The notes under the pieces are model-generated. The model saw nothing but the letters and a program-made list of their open reading frames with translations, was not told the DNA's origin and ran no database searches. From Dryomyza anilis (Eukaryota > Arthropoda > Insecta > Diptera > Dryomyzidae), in contig OX638130.1 in assembly GCA_951804985.1 (NCBI GenBank), forward strand, positions 82,144,583 to 82,208,582: a stretch of DNA of 64,000 nt. Reading direction: 5' to 3'. The position numbers were made by a program, and so were the translations under genes. Positions 60,221 through 64,000 of this stretch are shown here, piece by piece; the stretch's first letter is position 1, and every line of letters starts with the position of its first letter.

Positions 60221-60294
60221 AAACATTTCTCTATAGAATTTGCATTTTTATTTGCTTCTTGTAGACATTTTAATAGTTAATAATAAAGGGATTA
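60216..60294. promoter_or_regulatory. Shared convergent 3' region of RabL3 and HINT1 with poly(A) signals
   Basis: Plus-strand AATAAA hexamers occur at 60216-60221 (overlapping the RabL3 TAA stop) and 60282-60287. A minus-strand AATAAA lies at 60252-60247, downstream of the HINT1 stop. Whichever plus-strand signal is used, the two 3' UTRs must be very short or overlap each other. Confidence 0.6.
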
Positions 60295-60726
<432 letters not shown>

Positions 60727-60757
60727 TCCTGATATTTTTATCGGGAGTGGTTTTAAA

Positions 60758-60814
60758 CTATAAAAAGGATTTTAAGCAATTGACCATGTGCAAGGATCTG
60801 GAATTTGAACTCAC
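60758..60814 (-). other. Probable 5' UTR intron of HINT1
   Basis: On the minus strand a strong donor (GTGAGT, starting at 60814) is followed 57 bases later by an acceptor (TTTTTATAG ending at 60758), 31 bases before the HINT1 ATG. Length and signals fit the short-intron class of flies and of the neighbouring genes. This is predicted only from splice signals; a cDNA would decide it. The 5' exon would lie at and above 60815. Confidence 0.5.
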
Positions 60815-60988
60815 CAAGTCTGCCGAAAAATCAACCGGCTGCGGGATAGTAAAAAGCTCATCTGTCAAAAGTATTCTAGAAAACGGGTATGAAGTTAGCT
60901 ATTAAGTGGAAAAGTCACCTTATTCAATTCGATGATTTTACTACTAGCATAGGGTGATTATAACTTGCTCATATTCACATCAAATCTC

Positions 60989-61687
60989 CCCAGTCGGCAC
61001 CTGCAAACATTTTTATGATTATCGTAAATTACGATCATTTAGCGAATCAAAATAATCATAAATTTCAATTATTTTGCTCGTTAAAAACGATGATAAATGT
61101 CAATGAAAAAAAAATCATATTTTGTTCGTAAATAACGATGGCTCGTATTTTTCGAGTGTTTAAATCGTAAAAAAAGATTTTCAAAATTTATTATTTTTTT
61201 TGTAATCAAAGTTCATTTAAAAAACTGCAAGTAAGGTTCAATATTTTTAACTGAATTGTTTTGATGAAAATTTTAAATCATTTGATGTAATTAAGAAGTA
61301 AGTAAATGCATTTAAAAGCTTAATAAAAACATTAAATGCATTTACTTAATTTTTTTTTTTTGTATCGTTAAAAAAGTAGGAAATGCTCGTAATAGAGTTA
61401 AAAATGATTATCATTTACGATTAAAACTGAATCGTAAAAAATATTAAAAACGAGTTCGTTTACGAACAAAAAAGATCATTTAGAGCGAGCATTTAATCGT
61501 ATTTTACGATCATAAACGTTCGAAAATTTATCATATATAAGTGTTTTTAGTTCGTTTATGATACTTCGTTACGATGGACAAATTAAGAACGAAACGTTTA
61601 CGATTCTCGTATACGATTATTTTATTCATTATTTACGAATATTTGATATCATTTGCGATATCGTTTATGATAGTTTGGCCGGCTGGG
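60989..61687. mobile_element. CCCAGYCGGC-ended inverted-repeat element between HINT1 and the BTB gene
   Basis: Left CCCAGTCGGCACC and right GGCCGGCTGGG are inverted over about 10 bases. TC occurs at both flanks. The interior is dominated by TCGTAAA/TTTACGA words in both orientations. It lies in the divergent upstream region shared by HINT1 and the BTB gene. No coding frame. Confidence 0.65.
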
Positions 61688-62478
61688 TCAACATTTTTTT
61701 ATTGACAAACCTTAAGTGTGGCAGTTAAAGCACGCGTTTCTTTCATCATCGTCTAAGCGGTTTTCTTCAGCGTAATTTCAAGCCGTACGTCTTACTGATG
61801 GGTGCTGTTGTACGAATTCGGCTACACGGCAACCGCGTACGAACCCAATTTCTTTCGCATGTTGTGCATCAACTTCTGTCTGCTGACATGACGCACTCCT
61901 GGACATACGAATCGTTTATCCATTTTGTGGGTCTTCCTTCATGTCTGTAACCCTATTGTCCATCATCTGGGACTGCCTTTTGGGTCAATCTCTTTATCAC
62001 CTAACTGCCTAAAAAAGGTTCATGATTTGAAGAAAAATGTGCATTGTACATTTCCAACACGGCTGCTTTATTTAATGTTGTTTTTAATGATTTTGAATGT
62101 CAGTTTGTTATAAAAACAATAATATATTGTATTCCCTCATTTATAGGAAATAATACCGAGTGATATCGATTTGGGGATAACGAAAGATAGCATGGAAACC
62201 ATGCATTATGAACTGTTGTTATTTCGCGTTCAGTGTGAACATAGCATAAGAAACATCAGCTATGTTTAATAGTTTCGAAATATTTGATGTTTCGAAAGAT
62301 TCGAAGTGGACTTTTGACAGTTTTCCTGCTGTCTGTCCATAATTCGAAGTCCGTAATTCGTCTGAGGTATACAGAAAATTGTAATTTTGTTAAAATTTGT
62401 AATTTATTTTTAAGAAAAAAAAAAAAAATACGAAAATTGCACGGAGTGCATTGAACCAAGTCTCCGAGCACAGTCCAA
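61688..62478. promoter_or_regulatory. Upstream region of the BTB gene
   Basis: Unique sequence with moderate GC at 61690-62000 and a poly(A) tract at 62414-62428. The ATG at 62479 sits in a CCAAATGG context. No TATA or initiator could be assigned with confidence. Confidence 0.3.
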
Positions 62479-62937
62479 ATGGAACTCGACTGGCAAAATA
62501 ATTTTCACCAAATCAAGGATCGCGGCCAACATCTGCTGCAGACGGAAAAATGGTCGGACTGTCGTTTTCTGGTGGGCACGGCGCCCAATCAGAAACTCAT
62601 TTCTGCGCACAAATTGGTTTTGGCAATGGCCTCACCGGTGTTCGAACGAATGTTTTACGGCAACATGCCGGACGAAACGTATCCCATAGTCATCCCAGAT
62701 GTGCAGCCAGACGCCTTCCAGGCAATGCTCGAGTACATCTACTCGGATCTAATCAACATCAGCTCCTTCGACAAGGCCTGTGAACTGTGCTATGTAGCCA
62801 AGAAGTACCTGTTGCCGCACGTAGTAGAGCAGTGTACGCATTTTCTCTGGGCCGATCTGAGCCCCAAGAATGCTTGTCGCGCTTACGAGTTCGCAAAGTT
62901 GTTCGATGAACCACGGCTGATGCAGAGCAGCATGGAG
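62479..62937 (+). CDS. BTB/POZ-BACK domain protein (BTBD1/2/3/6-like), first coding exon only
   Basis: The exon encodes 153 residues. A short leader (MELDWQNNFHQIKDRGQHLL) precedes a full BTB/POZ fold: about residues 20-50 with the WSDCRFLVG strand and the AHKLVLAMASPVFERMFYG motif, then DVQPDAFQAMLEYIYSD (about 76-92) and the CYVAKKYLLPHVVEQC helix pair (about 103-118). LSPKNACRAYEFAKLFDEPRL begins a BACK-type region. Such proteins are typically dimeric Cul3 adaptors or transcriptional cofactors. The likely donor is GAG|GTGGGT after 62937; a competing donor after 62941 is weaker. Reading through gives only GKQFIF and a stop. No later exon is recognisable before 64000, so the gene continues outside. 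It lies head to head with HINT1. I could not choose one orthologue, so no symbol is given. Confidence 0.9.
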
Positions 62938-64000
62938 GTGGGTAAACAATTTATTTTTTAGAGGTTGCACTGATATATAAGCGAAAATATATTTCACAAG
63001 AAAAAAAAAATTTAGACCAAGCGATGACACCTCAATAATGGTTTTTATGTGGATTTTCAGTTACAGTTATGGACAAAATAAAAAGGTTACTAACTTTTTT
63101 CACTTATTATGACATTTTTTTGATCCGATTTCCGAATGTGGCGATCAGCTTCAAGCAAAAATTTCAAAAATCTAAATTGCGAACACTCAAATAAACTGTG
63201 CTACAACCCTTCTACTCAAAAAGTCCTTATTGAAAGCCGACAAAAAAATGTGGTCAGTTTCTATCAAGTCGGGACTTTTTTATAAAATTATATTATAGTA
63301 AAAGATAATTAAGTAAATAAAAAGTGTCGCAGTTAATTTTTGTATTTAAATTGTGCGATTTTTATGAAAAAAAAAAATAGTTTTAGTCTAGTGTTTTAGA
63401 ATTGTCTGGCTGAAAACATTTTCGTAGCATTCTTTACGTGTATATGATTTTTTTTCATATTTGATTTTGCCACTCCCCTATTCCAGGAAATTAAGTTTGA
63501 AATTAAAAACGATTTTTGGGGTACCACATAACCTTGAGGTCACTTTTTATATTTTTGTAATTTTTAGTCATACTTTACGCAAGACATGACAATTTTCAAT
63601 TTTTTAGGCCCCGCCCACTTTGTTATAATCCAAAATCCAATTGGGATCTCGGTCGTTTTTCGATTTTTCGACGGTTCTTGGGGGACCGTGCGGCAAAAAA
63701 ATTGGCCAATCTCCCCACTTTTAGGAGGACATTTTTTGTTTTTCTGTATTTCGACTGGATCTATAAAGTAAAAATCAGCCAAAATATGCCTCAAATATTC
63801 CCTAAAATGAAATAACACCCAAAACGAATGATATAACCACCAAACGAATGAAATAACACAAAAAATAATGAAAGAAAATAAACCAACATTTTTAGTTGGG
63901 CATTATTTTTGGTTGGGGATAATTTTATTACGACTTATTTCATTATGAAATATCACCAAATGGAAAATGAAAAAAATACTCAAACAAAATGAAAAATCTT
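62938..64000. other. Probable first intron of the BTB gene, with repeats
   Basis: No BTB/BACK coding sequence continues here. 63600-63720 has a GGCCCCGCCCACTTTG block, and 63780-64000 repeats the ATGAAATAACNCCC words of 14.9-15.6 kb. Confidence 0.45.

Noticed and set aside
62550..63030. Frames overlapping the BTB exon in other phases and on the minus strand
   Set aside because: Shadows of the BTB coding frame, which has clear domain conservation.

Overview
This is a eukaryotic, AT-rich, repeat-dense window from a fly genome, probably a higher fly and possibly a tephritid fruit fly. The evidence is short introns of 57-80 bases, dipteran-like RabL3 and HINT1 proteins, CAA/CAG/TTG-rich unique islands, mini-me-like repeats with GTCY tracts, an RTE-clade LINE, and very many AT-rich inverted-repeat elements. 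The order-level call is well supported. The family-level call is inference.

Only the right end (about 59.2-62.9 kb) holds genes I can name. RabL3 (plus strand, three exons, complete) converges on HINT1 (minus strand, two coding exons plus a probable 5' UTR intron, complete), with 74 bases between their stop codons. About 1.6 kb further right a BTB/POZ-BACK protein gene starts on the plus strand. Only its first coding exon is inside the window.

The left 59 kb is a nested patchwork of mobile DNA around islands of more GC-rich unique sequence (about 1.2, 3.2-4.3, 8.7-9.9, 16.4-16.9, 21.9-22.9, 25.9-27.4, 30.5-31.2, 35.9-36.4, 39.6-40.35, 42.4-43.1, 44.7-45.7, 49.8-50.5 and 53.6-54.5 kb). The islands show no convincing coding exons and could be regulatory DNA of a large gene or gene desert. 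The mobile DNA includes: three RTE LINE remnants (6.0-7.8 kb with a 10-base target duplication, 19.7-21.5 kb, 12.5-12.7 kb); Jockey/CR1-like LINE fragments (43.5-44.1 and 55.3-55.4 kb); a tRNA-derived SINE with a perfect 13-base duplication (33.65-33.96 kb) and a headless relative (43.2-43.3 kb); two solo LTRs of one family (31.7-32.3 kb reverse, 34.7-35.4 kb forward); a PIF/Harbinger-type MITE (573-814); a TA-target MITE (27.56-27.81 kb); an approximately 1 kb foldback element (57.87-58.93 kb); mini-me-like elements (4.8, 13.8, 23.2, 24.9 and 38.6 kb); and a three-copy repeat carrying five copies of a 13-base box.

The pattern I find most unusual is a recurring element architecture. More than ten separate AT-rich inverted-repeat elements each appear to be built from their own short palindromic word, scattered in both orientations between terminal inverted repeats. 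The words differ between elements, although several share ends resembling CACAGAAAAA. No transposase gene was recognised. Two further observations stand out: an array of six 10-base units containing a perfect heat-shock element 42 bases upstream of the TATA box of a solo LTR, and a near-perfect 256-base tandem duplication of the promoter region of the sister LTR.
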